Origin: Cacajao melanocephalus
Taxonomy: Eukaryota > Chordata > Mammalia > Primates > Pitheciidae
DNA length: 64,000 nucleotides
NCBI GenBank assembly: GCA_963573385.1
Contig: CAUYLG010076716.1
Coordinates: forward strand, 26,400-90,399
Direction: 5' to 3'
The notes below the pieces were generated by a model, which saw nothing but the letters and a program-made list of their open reading frames with translations, made no database searches and had not been told where the DNA came from. Shown here piece by piece: positions 51,065 through 63,799 of this stretch; position 1 is the stretch's first letter, and each line of letters begins with the position of its first letter. The translations under genes and the position numbers were made by a program.

Positions 51065-52005
51065 ATGTTTCTTAAAAATGTTAGCAGCATTTGGATCTAT
51101 CTTTTCAAAAAATAGTTCTAGAATATTTCTCCATGATGGAGTATTTTGTAGGAGAGAGCAGTCTAATTTAATGAATGAATTCATCAGTTGGAAGAGCTTT
51201 GGCCTTAGTGTCAAGAAATCTGGGTTCTAGTCTTGAAATGTTTACCAACACTGTATGTGATTTTTAGCAATACCCTTGAATTTCAGCAGTTTTACTGAGA
51301 TACAGATTTTCTTCAGTGTCCAAAGATTTTTGCAGCTCAATGACTATGAGTTAGAAGATTTTGTAGGGATGAAATGTCTTCCTAGATAATAACTATGTCT
51401 GTTCATTAAACATTGCTATACATAATGGGATATATTTCAGCAAATATCTAGAACTCTAGAGTGTATGGCATTCAGGGACACCAGAGAAATAACACAATCA
51501 CATTTGTATTTAAATAGGAGAATGTTTTGCATAAAGTATTTTGGTTTTATGTTTATAAAATACCTGCATGCTTCATATTATCCCTTGAAAAGAATACGTA
51601 CCTTGTGCTTAGTAAGAATACAAACAATTATGTTTCTATTCTGTTTCTCTAGTTTATTATTTTCAACCCATAACCTGAAGTCACCAATCTTTGTACTCCA
51701 TTCCTTGGGCAACTTATATTCAGGGAGTGTTGTTTTTGGGTAAGCCTTGTTAAGACAATGCCTGGCTGGTTGTGTGTGTTTGCTGTTAGCCTTGAATGCC
51801 TGGCCAAGTTGTCCACAGTCGATAGGGTACAAATGGGACAAAAAGGAAGATAAAAATGATAGACTTACTCAGACCTAGTTCTTGTGCTGAGTGGTAATAG
51901 TGTACCTGAGTGGTAATGCAAGTTAGAAATGACTGGTATTCCCCACATTACAGTACAGTTGGGATATTGCTTTACATGCCTCCTGAAAACAAATCTGCAT
52001 TGCAC
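51065..52005. other. intergenic gap, nothing recognised
   Basis: A weak MIR-like trace is near 51190-51240 ('gaagagctttggccttagtg'). Otherwise unique-looking sequence without gene signals. Confidence 0.4.
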
Positions 52006-52034
52006 ACCAGATGGACATGAAACCAAGATTTATT
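52004..52034 (-). terminator. FMN1: candidate FMN1 distal poly(A) site
   Basis: On the - strand AATAAA (52029-52034) is followed by a GT/T-rich stretch ('ctggtgtgc', 'tttgttttc') within about 40 bases. It is the first strong signal beyond a long repeat-free tail downstream of the FMN1 stop. Inferred; other hexamers exist closer to the stop (e.g. near 55692, 57540 and 58826). Confidence 0.4.
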
Positions 52035-55000
52035 AAAATACCCTTAGCATATTTACAATTGAAAGCCATGAATGCAATTCTCTGCAAATTCCAAAAAATA
52101 TAATTCTATCTCTTAAATGAATAGAGGTATCAACAGATTAGGATAAATATAATCTATCAAAGAGATAGAATTTTCTTGAATAGACAATTGACACTTTTCT
52201 AATCAATATATATTATGTACAAAAATACACTTGATATGGTGACCAAGTACTGTCAAGGAGGAAAAATATATATATATATAATACACACACATATTTTTAT
52301 TATGCACAAATCAGTATTAGTTCCTTCACCCTTTCTTTTTAAAAATAAATACTTCATTTGGTTGCAGATGACATTTATAAACTCAATTCATGAGCACTTC
52401 TCAGCTTTGACAAAATTAAATATGCAAACAAATTAGAAATACATATTTTTAAAAATGCAAAAGGAAAAATACCTGAACCCAATGAGATTATGCTTCAAAG
52501 TATTGAAGAGCATGTAATGTAAGGTTTCATGTCTTCAAAGTGCCTTTTCCTTTCCCAGCTGTCTTTGTTACTGCCTAAAATCCTTTCAGATTATATCTAC
52601 AGATTGGTCTAATACTTAATTAAACAGAAAAGCCTATGTTTTACCAGGTTAAATGGCTGACAATTTAGGACATGCTTACACTTTCTTTAATTGCTTTCAA
52701 GAGTGTAGCAGTTACTGTTCATCTGAAAATAACCACAAAGTGTCAACGTCCTGATTCAGAACAGGGGTAGATGCTTGAATTATGAGTAGTGGTAAGAATG
52801 GAGTGGCAATAAAAAGCCTTATGATTCAAAGTGTTTGCCTGCACAGAATTAAGTCGATTTGTCCAGCAGCACAAAAAGTTACCTGAGATTCAAAAATTTA
52901 GCCTTCTGCATCATAGCTGGTAACCTGGTCTGATGTACAAATTTATCAAAAGAATGACCTTAGTTTAAGGTAAATCTATGAGAAATTGAGAAGGCCTAGA
53001 ATAATATGCTCCCTACCCCAGCCAACCTTCTTAAAATAAAGTAGAATAAAATGAAAAAGAGACGTATTTTCCATCTCTTTTATGGATTTTCCTTTTTACC
53101 TAAGTGATGAGGTGATGCTGACATTAACAAGAGGCAGTCACAGCAGTGTGTCTCACATGGCTCCTTGGTGACAGCAGGGCTCCCTGTCCAAACGGCTGAG
53201 AATGGAGCATAGGGTGTGAGGGGATGGAGGAGGGGCTGAGGGAGATACTCGGTTGTCTGTGATGCAGAGGGGTGAAAAAATCTGGGTCTGGGAGAAATGT
53301 AAGAAAAAAATAGCCACGGAATATGAAGGAAAAGGAGGCTGAAACAGAAATATTGAAAGGAGAAAAGCAAAACGAAGCTAGACATCAAAAAGACTTTTGA
53401 ACAGGCATGCAGGAAACGGGGTCTATGGACAAGCAGCCCCATGGGTTTGATACTGTTGGAGCTGTTAAACCAAGTACAGACCAGTTTCACCGGGGTACCT
53501 GCTTTTCCAGTACACTGTCTGGCACTGATCAATACGAGACCATGGGCACTCACATTTGCCTGATAGAGATGCCTTCAATTTCCATTGAAAAGCTGCCCAT
53601 GATACAACCATGCCCCAAAATCACCAACTCCCTAACAATGTAATCTATCAGCAAAACATTGCATTAGCCTTGTTCAAATTTTTCTCCTCCATGCGTCCTC
53701 TTTTTCTCGCTCACCCTTTTCCTTGCAACCTCGCAAGGTCCCAGTTATATGAAGACATATAACTGCATGGATCAAATGCACTTTAGACAACAGCATCCAG
53801 GGTCCAGGGTGTCACTAAGAAAACTAAACTCTAAAGCACTTTGAAGTAATTTACATTTCTGCTAGGTCCGATTCATACTAGGATGCTGACTGCCTTTACT
53901 TAGGTTCTGGGCATGCAGGCCAGTGCTTATTTCCAAGCCAAAGCACGATCCCCTAAATCAAAGTCCAAAGACACCCTGCTTGGCATGCTAGTCTAAATTA
54001 AAACTCTTAAAACTCGATGAAAGGAAAAGACTATGACAAATCAATGATATGTTTTCTCTAAACATTCTTAAAAATTATTCAATTTCTAATTTTAAAAGTT
54101 TCTGCCTTTTTACGAGTATTTTAGACTGGTTCTTTAAGGAAAGTCCTTTTTCTTAAAGCTTACACTCTTTGAAGATTAGACATCTAGCTGACAGTAGGGT
54201 CATATTATGCCTTGGGAAATTATAGAATTATAAAATTAATAGTTTTGGAATAGACCTATCCCTTAGGTAGATCCCTAAAACTTATTTGTGTCATTATGAG
54301 CAAACAGGAGAACTGTTACTAGACTTTCCCTCTCACTCATGGATTTATTTTCAATGGAAATGGAAGCCTTTCAAAGATTATGCAGAACACAATCTCAGTG
54401 GGGCTGAGCTACCCTCTTCATGCCTTGTGGTCCGATGTACGAAGTAATAAGATTTTATCTAGAGACAAGTTAGCATGAAGAGAGGACAAAGGAGGAAATA
54501 TTTATAGTTCACAAAAACATCTAAAATGTAAAGATTTCAAATGTCCTTTTAGTCCCTTACTGGGAAGAGCAGTATAATTTCTTTATGCTATAAATTCCTT
54601 TTTATACATCTCCTATAAAGAAATCTGGAATTCAAAATCCATACTAAGAGTTGCCACAGAGTTAATCCCTGAACACTTATCATCCATGCCATGAGGCGGT
54701 AGAGAGTAATTTCCCTGGATACCCAGTGGTCTATGGGACTAACCTTTCATTTTGGAAAGATGGACCTGGAAAGATAACCCAGTTGAACAATGAAAAACTC
54801 ATTTGTATCATGAGATGAAAGTGGAAGAAAGTCCCTGAAGAATGGACGAAACAATGAAGGAAAGTAGGTACAACTTTGCCAGGGACGTTAACAAACCATT
54901 GCTAATGTGTGCCTGACGACATTTGAGTTCCTTCTTGAGGTACTAAGTATAAGATAATGCATTGGCAGCTCGTACTATAGAAAGAAATATTCATATTGAT

Positions 55001-58000
55001 TTAAGACATTCTCATAGTTTCAAAGGCAGATAACCCCTCAGTGTCTGCACAGGTAGAATTTAGCAAAATGTTCAGCCCGTGTGAGAGCTATAGTGTGGTA
55101 GAGGTTGTTTGTTTAATCCACGCCAAATTCTTTGGACATTATTTTCTGCCTGAAACTATAGTCTACTTTGGATTTTGCTGGCCCAGTGTTATCAAGTTTC
55201 ACACAAAGTTTGGAAAAACAGCCAATAAGTGTAGTTAGATCAGCCTTTAGAAAAGGAGACAGAATAGAAGATTCTCAGTACATTTAAGAGAAGATTTAAA
55301 AACAGAAAATTACATTAGCTTAGAGGGAATGTAGAAAAATAAATTGATGGCTGTATCTACCACTTTCATATAAAAATGGAATTAAAGTCAATCTTCCCCA
55401 GATCAAGTACTTCAGAGATGTAATATAAAATAAAGTCTGGAGTTCATGTGAGCTACTGACTGAAGGAAACTACCCTATCAGAGAAGAGAAGGATAAGAGG
55501 GAAAAGGTCTTCTATGCCCCTGTTTATCACCAGAGTAGTTAGGAGAAGGGCTGGGGATAGAGGAGGAAATGAGTTCAGTAAGTTCCACTGGACGGCAGGC
55601 CTACTGAATGAGGCTTAATTTGCCTCCTTCATCTTTCCATTGGTAGAAACCTCATAGTGGCTCAAGAGACAGAGAGTTAGCTAGCTGCCATTTTAATATC
55701 TTCATGTTTCCAAATCAGTTGTTTACTATACAAGTTTCCCAAATGCTAACTTTATATCACAGTATTGGTTAAAGAGTCTTGGAACAAATAAGGCTACTGA
55801 ATTGGCTTCAAATTTGACATCAAAATTCTCTTAAATTGATCACTTTCCAACAAAGCGTTGATCTGGAAGAGTTTGGTAGACTGCCCATTCCTTGGGAAGG
55901 GAGATGAAGAATTGTGAAATGAAAATGCAGTGCCTCTAGTAAGGTGTCAACAGCTGACGAGTGGGCAGAAGTGACACAAAATGGGCTTCTCAGTCACATA
56001 CAGCTGTGTAACTGAGCCTGGTTATGCCTGGATTCAATTGCTAATGGAGATATGAATATCATTATGTAAATTTAAAGAAGAAAGATCTGCTAAGTCCAGT
56101 ATTTGAGGGTGCTTTTTTTAAGCCGCTTCTGTACTAATAAGTTTCCAGGCAGATGGATTGTTTCTCTCTATAGCTGGAAAATGGAAATATATCAAGCAAG
56201 TTATTTGCATTCTGGAAAGGCTAAAAATTACCCACTTTTCAAATCCTATCAGCTTGGCCACATAGACTGGTTTCATCTGTATTGCAGGTTTCTTTATGAA
56301 GACAAAGCAGATATGAATGAAAGTCAATTTCTTCATTCTCTCTACCTTCTTCAGGTGCAGGGTCCCTAAAGGTAAAATAACTACTATAAAAAATATTTTA
56401 AAACCAGAAGCTTTTTCTTTCCTCTCCACTTTTTGGCCGTTTCTTTCTCTGATTAGAACGGACAGGATTAAAAAAAAAAAAGAAGAAGCTCAAATATAAC
56501 TCATGCTTCTTGACAGCAATTTTAAAAGGCAATTTAAACTACTTTATAAAATCAGATATTTGATATTTAGATCAGATAGATGGGAGGGGGTGGGAGGGAA
56601 GGCTATATATTTTTGGACTTCTTCCTTCTCTTTGCCATATAAAGCTTCAAATTGATTCTTTGTTGTTTTTGTAGGCGGAGATAAGTACTACAAAACTGAT
56701 CAATTTAGTATGTCAGGGAATGAAGAGCTTCCCCCGTCAATGTTACAACCTGGTTCCTGGGAAAAAGAGCCTGCAGGTGTGCATTGCTGATTCTCCTTCA
56801 CACACCGACTTGGTGCAGTTTGCTGTGCTGCTGTATGCAATGATCTGCATCAATGAACTGGCCAAAGGAGAAGCAGAAATAGAAATGAGGACACATAACT
56901 TTCAAGAAAGGAAGAATATAATTAAAATGAAAATTTCTCTGTTGCAGACAGCATCATGTAGAGGGAATATGCAATCCCAGGCCAACAGGCAAATCTTTGC
57001 CCCAAATACACATATTTCTTCTGCTACATCTCACTGTGGCCCTTAGAAAAAAAAGAATGACTTGTCTTACCAGAGGTGTTATTTCTACCAACATGTTTTA
57101 TTCCTTCCTTCAGTTTTTCCAGTTTCTTTACCAGCAGTATATGAACTTTTCATTTAGGAAACACCATTCTCTGCAGTACTTATGAAAACAAGAGGTACCT
57201 GAAGGAGGCTAAGAAGAGGTTTGCAGTTTCTACTGTACTTGATAGGGGAAGGGAGGGGAGACCAGCATGCCATCTGATACTCAATTCCTCAACCATACTG
57301 GCAATTTGTTTTGGCTAGAACATTTAGAGGTGTAATAGCACCACTGGGTTTCCTTATTCTACTTCTCAGATTTCAGAAAATCTTTCTCTGTAATTCCTGA
57401 GTAGTTGCAGTGACTGTCTAGAAGACACCGTTATCAGCACAAGGATTCAAAAGGCAACCGTTAGGCAGTAGGGCAATCACCTGTGACCTCTGGGCCTCGA
57501 CCATCATCATATACATCCACTTCTGCTTGGCCACAATTTTTATTCCTTTTTCCCCATAAGCTGCCGCTTCTTGAGGTAAGAGCCATAACCTGGTTTTTGA
57601 TACTTGATGGGCCTGATGATGCTTTTTACCTAACATGTCTATATTTTATGATATACTTTGTGTAATTTATGGAACATATGATATTGTGTGCTCTGACGCT
57701 TATTGTTAATTGCTCATGCAGGAATCTGAACTGTCAATTTGTGTCCTTAGGTTTAATGAATTTTTGACTAGGAAGAGACAAAGTTGTTTGTAAGTTAAGG
57801 GTTCTCACAGTTACTAGTAAGTAAGTCAGGTGTGACTGTCTGGTTAGACACAGCATAGCAATACTGGCTACTCCGCTTTCTAGTTTAGGGAGGGCTATGC
57901 CTACAATACCCACTTAAAGCCTGCTGGCTGGATATGCTCAAGCTGCCAAATGGCATCCTGATCACCTCCTCTCCAGGAAAAGTGCAGACACTCCTGTTGC

Positions 58001-60505
58001 ACTGAACACAAGCTCAACAGCATTTTACAGGGATCATTTTCAAGGACTCCCGATTATTTTAGATGAAATTCCTTGAACAAATCATCATTGACCTTTACTG
58101 AGCATCAACTCAGGTTAAAAATGAAGGCTGTGTCAACAACGTGGTATACCGGTGGACTTGGGAGGGGACATCCCAGGGTTCAAATTAGGTGAGAATAACG
58201 AAGATTTTGCCATGGTGTCTTAAAACACTAACATGAATACATTGACTAGTGTGGCAAAACCACTAGGTTTCCCCAACTGAGGCAGGCAAACCTTGCTTTG
58301 TAGAAATAGGTATTTTACCGCCAAGTTTTAGTCCCTTCACCAGCATGAACTCCACAGTGGGCTGCATTTGTCTAACTTTCACATTAAGTGTTCTCACTCA
58401 TTATTCTTCAGCCCTGGAAGAGTTATGTGGCCACAGTGGCAGCCTTGCTTACCTTCAGTGATTTCTCATGAGCATCTATTTAGAGGCCGAAGTGGACTGC
58501 AGTGACTCCACTGCAAACCTCCTGCTGCTCTCACCATCAGCCTACCAGGATTTAGACTTCTGCGGGCTCCACAGAACTCAGAGCTGATTTCTGTGGCATG
58601 GGTAAAGTGGGCACTTTTCTTGGGCATAACACTAGAAGGAGCACAGGATGGCTATGAGTGGAATTAGGTTTTAATTGATCAGTTCTTTTGGGTGTCTTCA
58701 GAGTTAAGTAAAAATTAAGAGAAACTAAGAAAGCAGTATAAAAAGCTTCTTGCTCACAAGCAACTTCAAGCCTTTTCAGTCATGCATGTTCCTTCTCAGC
58801 TTTTCTGTTTTGCTTGTCTCATTCCTTTATTTTGAATTCAAATCCAACCATGTTACCATATTCCTTTCAGTTGAACCAGTTGAAAAGGTGGTTAGCACCT
58901 GTATGAATATGGCTTGTATGACTTGATTTGATCCTGTGGTCTGCATTCTGGAGGCTGCTTTCATTATTGGATCTATTGCAGGAGCACTCCTGAGGGGCTG
59001 CTGGCTGACAGGCATATCCTGGGAAGATGCTCAGGCACCTGGCAAGTCCAAAGGTTCTGGAAAGATGGTGGGGCAAGGGGCAGGCCACATGTGGTGGCTG
59101 GATCAGGAAGGAATTTAAGATTCTTGCTCATCTCTGGACTGTCCTCTACCAATAGGAGGAAAAAGCTCAGGCTTCTCCTTCTTCAAGGCCTAAAAATGAG
59201 TCTTTGATCATATTCTCAATTCATCTCCAGTCCTCTTTCTTCACTCCTCACAAGATAAATTCAGAAAGCTGGCTTAAGGACAACATCGTCAGAGAGGTCC
59301 AAGGTGGTTTCCCCATGTGACTCAAGAGCCAGCATCAGAAAAAGCTGCCTATGAATAACAATCCACTTGGGGTTTCATATTAATGTAATCACCTTCTTTT
59401 CATTTTGATGTAAAAAACTTTTTGTCTGCCCTTAAGTTTTTTGACATTAAAGAGTCCTGCTTCATCCTACTTCACATGCCTCTCAGTCAGGGTCAGGAGC
59501 GGGGGCTGTGAGTTGTATTTGCTCTCCTATCTGGAAACTGCCTCCTGGGGATGGTGGGGGAAGTCCAGCTGCAGTCACAGCATATGACGTAGAACTCGGC
59601 TGCATGTCAAAACAACATCACCCATTCATGAACGGTCCAAAACGTGAAAGGTGCTCTGGCCACTGGGTCTCTTGTCCAAGCAGGTTCTCTGACCCCCAAG
59701 GCTGTGCTTACTCAGGTATTACAGTTTCTCCTGGGAGTTAGGGTGCAGAACCTCTGCTGGCCCACAAAACCATGAAGGACTGATACAAAAGCAAGAATGG
59801 GCCTCACTTAAGAAAAGATGTCTTCTCCTTGCATGATAACTTGTTCTCCAAGATGAAGTTTATGGCTGTTTATCTCCCTTTCTCCACCCAGGTATGATTC
59901 TGTTTTTTTCTCCTTTTCATTACATAAATAACAACAAAATCATTTTTCTAGTCTGGAAAATACATGTTCTCAGATCCCTTCAAAAACAGTTTTGGTAAGT
60001 TGCAACATTATTGGAGAGAAACACGCTGCAGGATTTTGCTGCAATAGGATCAAAACTAAGACCAATAATCAAAACAATAGTGTGTAAAGACGAAGACTTG
60101 AACTCTCCCAAGGCAACTGTCCTAAATGATCGTTTTTCTCTTCTGTGACAATGTGACATATATCAAGCTTTGGTTATAAAGCTGGAAATCTCAGATTTTA
60201 AAAAAATTTCAGAAAATTTTGGTATTTCTTCTGGTCTTATAACAGAGTGGAGTTTGGGCTTCAACAAGAAATAATAATCAAATATTTCTGCAGTGTTCTT
60301 GTAAATAGTTTCCCATTGTTCCTGTGGCTTAATAAGGGACTTCTTACAGAAGGCATGGGGCAGTCTGCAGATGACCTCAGAAAGAGATGAGCAAAAAAAC
60401 ATGTAGTAACAAATCTCTCAAGAACGTCCTGCAGCCCTGGGGTCACAAAGAGCATGTGTGCAAGGTCCTCCATGGCCAGTGCCATCATTTCTGTGTGTCT
60501 TCATC
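52010..60505 (-). other. FMN1: probable long FMN1 3' UTR
   Basis: About 8.5 kb downstream of the FMN1 stop codon lacks Alu, L1 and LTR elements, while the flanking intergenic DNA is full of them. Exclusion of repeats is typical of long constrained 3' UTRs. Whether the whole stretch is one UTR depends on which poly(A) signal is used, so the far end is uncertain. Open frames at 53407-53643 (+), 53080-53553 (-) and 56675-57046 (+) lie within it. Confidence 0.5.
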
Positions 60506-60550
60506 TTAGTTGGTGGTCACACTGGCTTCCTTCTGACGCAGTCTTTCTTT
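60506..60550 (-). CDS. FMN1: Formin 1, terminal coding exon (C-terminus)
   Basis: On the - strand a pyrimidine-rich acceptor (ending cattaacag, 60551-60559) opens an exon reading KERLRQKEASVTTN and then TAA at 60506-60508. It continues in phase 0 from the exon at 63070-63154 across a 2519-base intron. These residues are the extreme C-terminus of formin 1, just after the FH2 domain; the basic KERLRQK stretch belongs to the tail that in formins helps bind actin or microtubules. FMN1 is an actin-nucleating formin acting at adherens junctions and in limb and kidney development. Only the last 14 codons are in this exon; the 3' UTR follows directly. Confidence 0.93.
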   Translation of the reverse strand, partial: KERLRQKEASVTTN

Positions 60551-63069
60551 CTGTTAATGAAAAAAAAAATGAATGTGTCATTTCTTTCATCTTAAGTTTT
60601 GATAAATTTGTTAAATTTTGGTCTAGAATGCTGAGTGCAATTATGCCAAACAGCCTAGAAATATTGTTCTTTCCCTAAGCCCTCAGTTATCTGCCCCTCC
60701 CTACCTATTACCCTTACTCCCCAGAAAACAAACAAGAAGTCAACAACCAGCCAATCTACCAACTACATCCATCTAAAACAAGGGCCTTTACCAAGCCAGG
60801 GTGGTCTTTTATGTTCTCCTTTGTGACAAAGACCTAACTTTGTAGCGTTACTCAAGGACACCTTCTTCCCTACCCTTGGCCCACTGAGGAATTAGGGAAT
60901 GCTCAAGAAATAGCTTTTAAGGAGTCTAGATATGAAAAAAAAATTACTGTTTCCAAGTTGAATGTATTTGCAAATGATAAACTTGGCAGAACTCAACAAA
61001 AGCCATGCAAAATGGGAGATGACCAGATTTAGTCTCTACAGAATGGCAGAAGTTCCCGATTTGCCATGGATGTTCTGCTCTTCATTCTCTGAGCTTCCTC
61101 CTCATGGACAGCCTTCTAAAGGGAGGGACATGGGCATCTGCTAGGAAGATGTAAAAATAAACAGGAGCACACTACACAGAAACACGGACCCTCACAGTAT
61201 CTGTGACACCAGGAAAGTAAACACATGAGTATGGTAAGGATGGGTGTGCCTGCTCTTAGGGGAGGGCAAATAGAAGGCTAAAAAGGAAAAGGGAGAAGGA
61301 TACACTCTTTTGGAACGAGCAGATGCAGAGAGAAGCCTTTGAGAATAGATCCTTAGCTGCTTGTGAGCTATGAGATATGATGTTGCAGTGAATTACTAAA
61401 TTGACCTAGACATAAATTTAAGTTGATAATTTTTTGACACTCATCCTAAATTTGGACCCCATCCCCGACTTGCAAAATTGAATCAGGAATCCGTTTACAA
61501 GCCCTTCCCTAATTTCCACCCACCCAAACAAACAGACAATAAAAGAAGCAACTCCAGCAAGCTCAGGATCACAACTGGGAGCTTGCTCACAGGGGAGGTT
61601 GTAAACCCACCATTTCCCTTTGGTCTACATGGGTGACCCCATTCTCCCTGCCTTGGAGGACAGCCTTGGCTATAAAAGTCTGGATAGAGGCCCAAATAAA
61701 AGGTCCGAAGGAAGAGGTAGAGGCTGATGAAGGAGGAAGATAAAAATCAGGGTTCAGCCGATTGCCACTGAAAATTATACAAATGCATGTCACAAATATA
61801 CCATCAAATGGGAACGGGGGCCATGTCCTCAACTATGGCTTTACCTGACCAAGCTCTATAGCCCTGACTTCTCAATTTCTCATTCATCAACCTCATGAAA
61901 CATTCATTTAGCTGCTCATGGGGTGGTTATGAGAAACACCATGGTCAATCAACAGAAATAATCTCACTTTATAACTTGGATCCCACCTACATTTTCAAAG
62001 GATTTGAAGCATCCAGCAAAAAGGTTAATCATATCTAAACATAAAAAAGTAGTTGTGGGACATCAGGGCCAGAAAGGGTAGTTTGAAAAATCTGAGAGGG
62101 GAGGGTGATACTTCCACTTCCTACTCATTGCCATTCCCCATTGCAGGGTCAACCACAGCAGCTGAAATTCACAGCAACAAGAAAAACAACTAATACTTAT
62201 TGAGCTCCTAAGGCATTTTACAAATCTTTTCTCACTTTTCTCAAAATAACCTCAAGGGAAAAGTAATACTTCTTTTCATGGAAGAGAAAGAAACAAAGTA
62301 ACTTTACTAAGGTTTTAAAACTAAGTGGCAGATCTGGGAGAAAAGAAACAAAGTAACTTTACTAAGGTTTTACAACTACTTAAGTGGCAGAGCTGTGATC
62401 TGAACCCAGGCCAGTTAATTCTCAACATCTTTGGATCCTAACCATGTACCTCTTCTGACTATTGTCTGTATCACCTAGGTGGAGATTCATTGTGATCTCT
62501 ATCGAAAACTGGACTTTGGAGGACAGTGCAATCTCAGATCTGGGAAGACTGGGGAGACTGCTGGTTTCCAGCACAGGGAGAGATGTCAGGAGGCCCACAA
62601 TCTGGTCCTGGTTTTTGCTACCCACTTGCCAAGTGACCCTGGGTAGGCTGTATCTTTCTGCACTTCAAATTTCCCAACTATCAAAATAGGAGAATCCCTG
62701 CCTTTTTCTTTAATGGGGAATAGAAACTGAAGAGAATGAATATATTTAAACATTCTGAGAGAAAGATACTTTGTGATAAGGGCGACTGTGTTGTGGGTAG
62801 GGTATGAAAGGACGTGAAATGGCAAGTGACTAAATGTGGCTAATCAGAAATGACCTATGTGGAATTTACAGGAAAAACATAAAGCTATGTTTTCCACCTC
62901 GACCCACACATCTTTCTTTTTTTTTAACCACTTGCAACTCTGGGATGGGAACTGAGAATCTGGATATTACATTTCAGCTTTGAGTTTTAGCCCTTGAATT
63001 CAGACACACTCCTGGACGCACTTCAAAGTTAATGAAAATCATCAGGTTATGCTGAAAAATGTATCTCAC
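60551..63069 (-). other. FMN1: last FMN1 intron
   Basis: Bounded by donor gtgaga (63064-63069 read on -) and acceptor ttaacag. Contents: a tandem duplication inside a reversed MIR (62190-62420), another MIR-like piece (about 62600-62700), otherwise unique sequence. Confidence 0.88.
62190..62420 (-). repeat. MIR-like element with internal 55-bp tandem duplication
   Basis: 'acttattgagctcctaagg', 'gtggcagagctgtgatctga' and 'acccaggccagtt' show a reversed MIR. Inside it the unit starting 'gagaaagaaacaaagtaact' (62284-62338) is repeated at 62339-62396 with minor indels. Confidence 0.85.
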
Positions 63070-63154
63070 CAGGCTAGCAGTGGGATTGATTTTCTTTGTC
63101 TCCACTTTCTTCTCTGACGTCAACTTGCTGACTGATTCCTGAGCCATTTTCAAT
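63070..63154 (-). CDS. FMN1: Formin 1, penultimate coding exon (end of FH2 region)
   Basis: This 85-base exon on the - strand has acceptor 'tttctatttcag' and donor gtgaga. It holds one base completing the previous codon plus 28 codons, starting [11 protein letters not shown], with the central [10 protein letters not shown] and ending INPTASL. The lysine-rich segment matches the formin 1 post-FH2 region that I recognise. It joins in phase 0 to KERLRQK in the terminal exon. A different frame would read IENGSGIS..., but only the LKMAQES frame continues into the next exon. The upstream FH2 exons lie beyond the window. Confidence 0.93.
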
Positions 63155-63586
63155 CTGAAATAGAAATAGAGAAAAGACAGGAAGAGGGAAAAGGAAAGAA
63201 GAAAAAGTAAGGCAGGTTAAACATAAACTCAAATGCTTTTGAATTAATCTATCAGCGATTTGAAAATACAGAAATGTTTTTTTCAATACTTTTTGTTATT
63301 AAATTCAAACCCTAATTAGGTGTGAAGGCTTCTCTGCCTTATTAAAACTTAATTTTCTTCACCAGCTGAACACTGTTTTTGTGAACAATGTAATAGTTTC
63401 TGACCGATGGAATGTATGTATCCAGAGCATTGTTTACTTCAATGTACTCTGGCTTGTGATCCACTCAGCAGGTAATATTGAGATGATTTTGAAAAATGAA
63501 GTTCTGAGGAAATGTGAAACTACAAATACTAAAATTCACCGATTCACATCAATTAAGATGTGACATCCTAAAGAATAGGCAAAATG

Positions 63587-63672
63587 TTTATTTATTTTTT
63601 GAGACAAAGTCTTGCTCTGTCACTCAGACTGGAGTGCAGTGGCGTGATCTCGGCTCACTGTAACCTCTGCAA
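63587..63672 (-). repeat. truncated Alu, - orientation
   Basis: 'ttttttgagacaaagtcttg' to 'ggctcactgtaacctctgc' is only the 3' part of an Alu. It ends abruptly where L1 ORF2 sequence begins. Confidence 0.92.
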
Positions 63673-63799
63673 CCAGAATGGGAAAAATATTTATATATCA
63701 TATATCTGACAGAGACTTGTGTCCAAAACACATAAAGAACTCTTAAAACTCAAATAAGAAAACAAATACCCCCTCCTCTAAAAATGGACAAAGGCTTTA
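63673..63799 (+). repeat. L1 ORF2 fragment
   Basis: 'aaccagaatgggaaaaatat', 'tcatatatctgacagagac', 'cataaagaactcttaaaact' and 'aaaatggacaaaggcttta' are sense ORF2. It is cut at 63800 by the younger L1 5' end. Confidence 0.85.

Noticed and set aside
53080..53553. 157-codon - strand frame
   Set aside because: The composition is Phe/Leu/Pro-rich from A/G-rich opposite-strand sequence, with no homology I recognise. It lies in the presumed FMN1 3' UTR, so it is treated as chance.
63074..63286. 70-codon - strand frame ending [11 protein letters not shown]
   Set aside because: It overlaps the FMN1 exon in the wrong frame and runs through the intron acceptor; the LKMAQES frame is the one that continues into the next exon.
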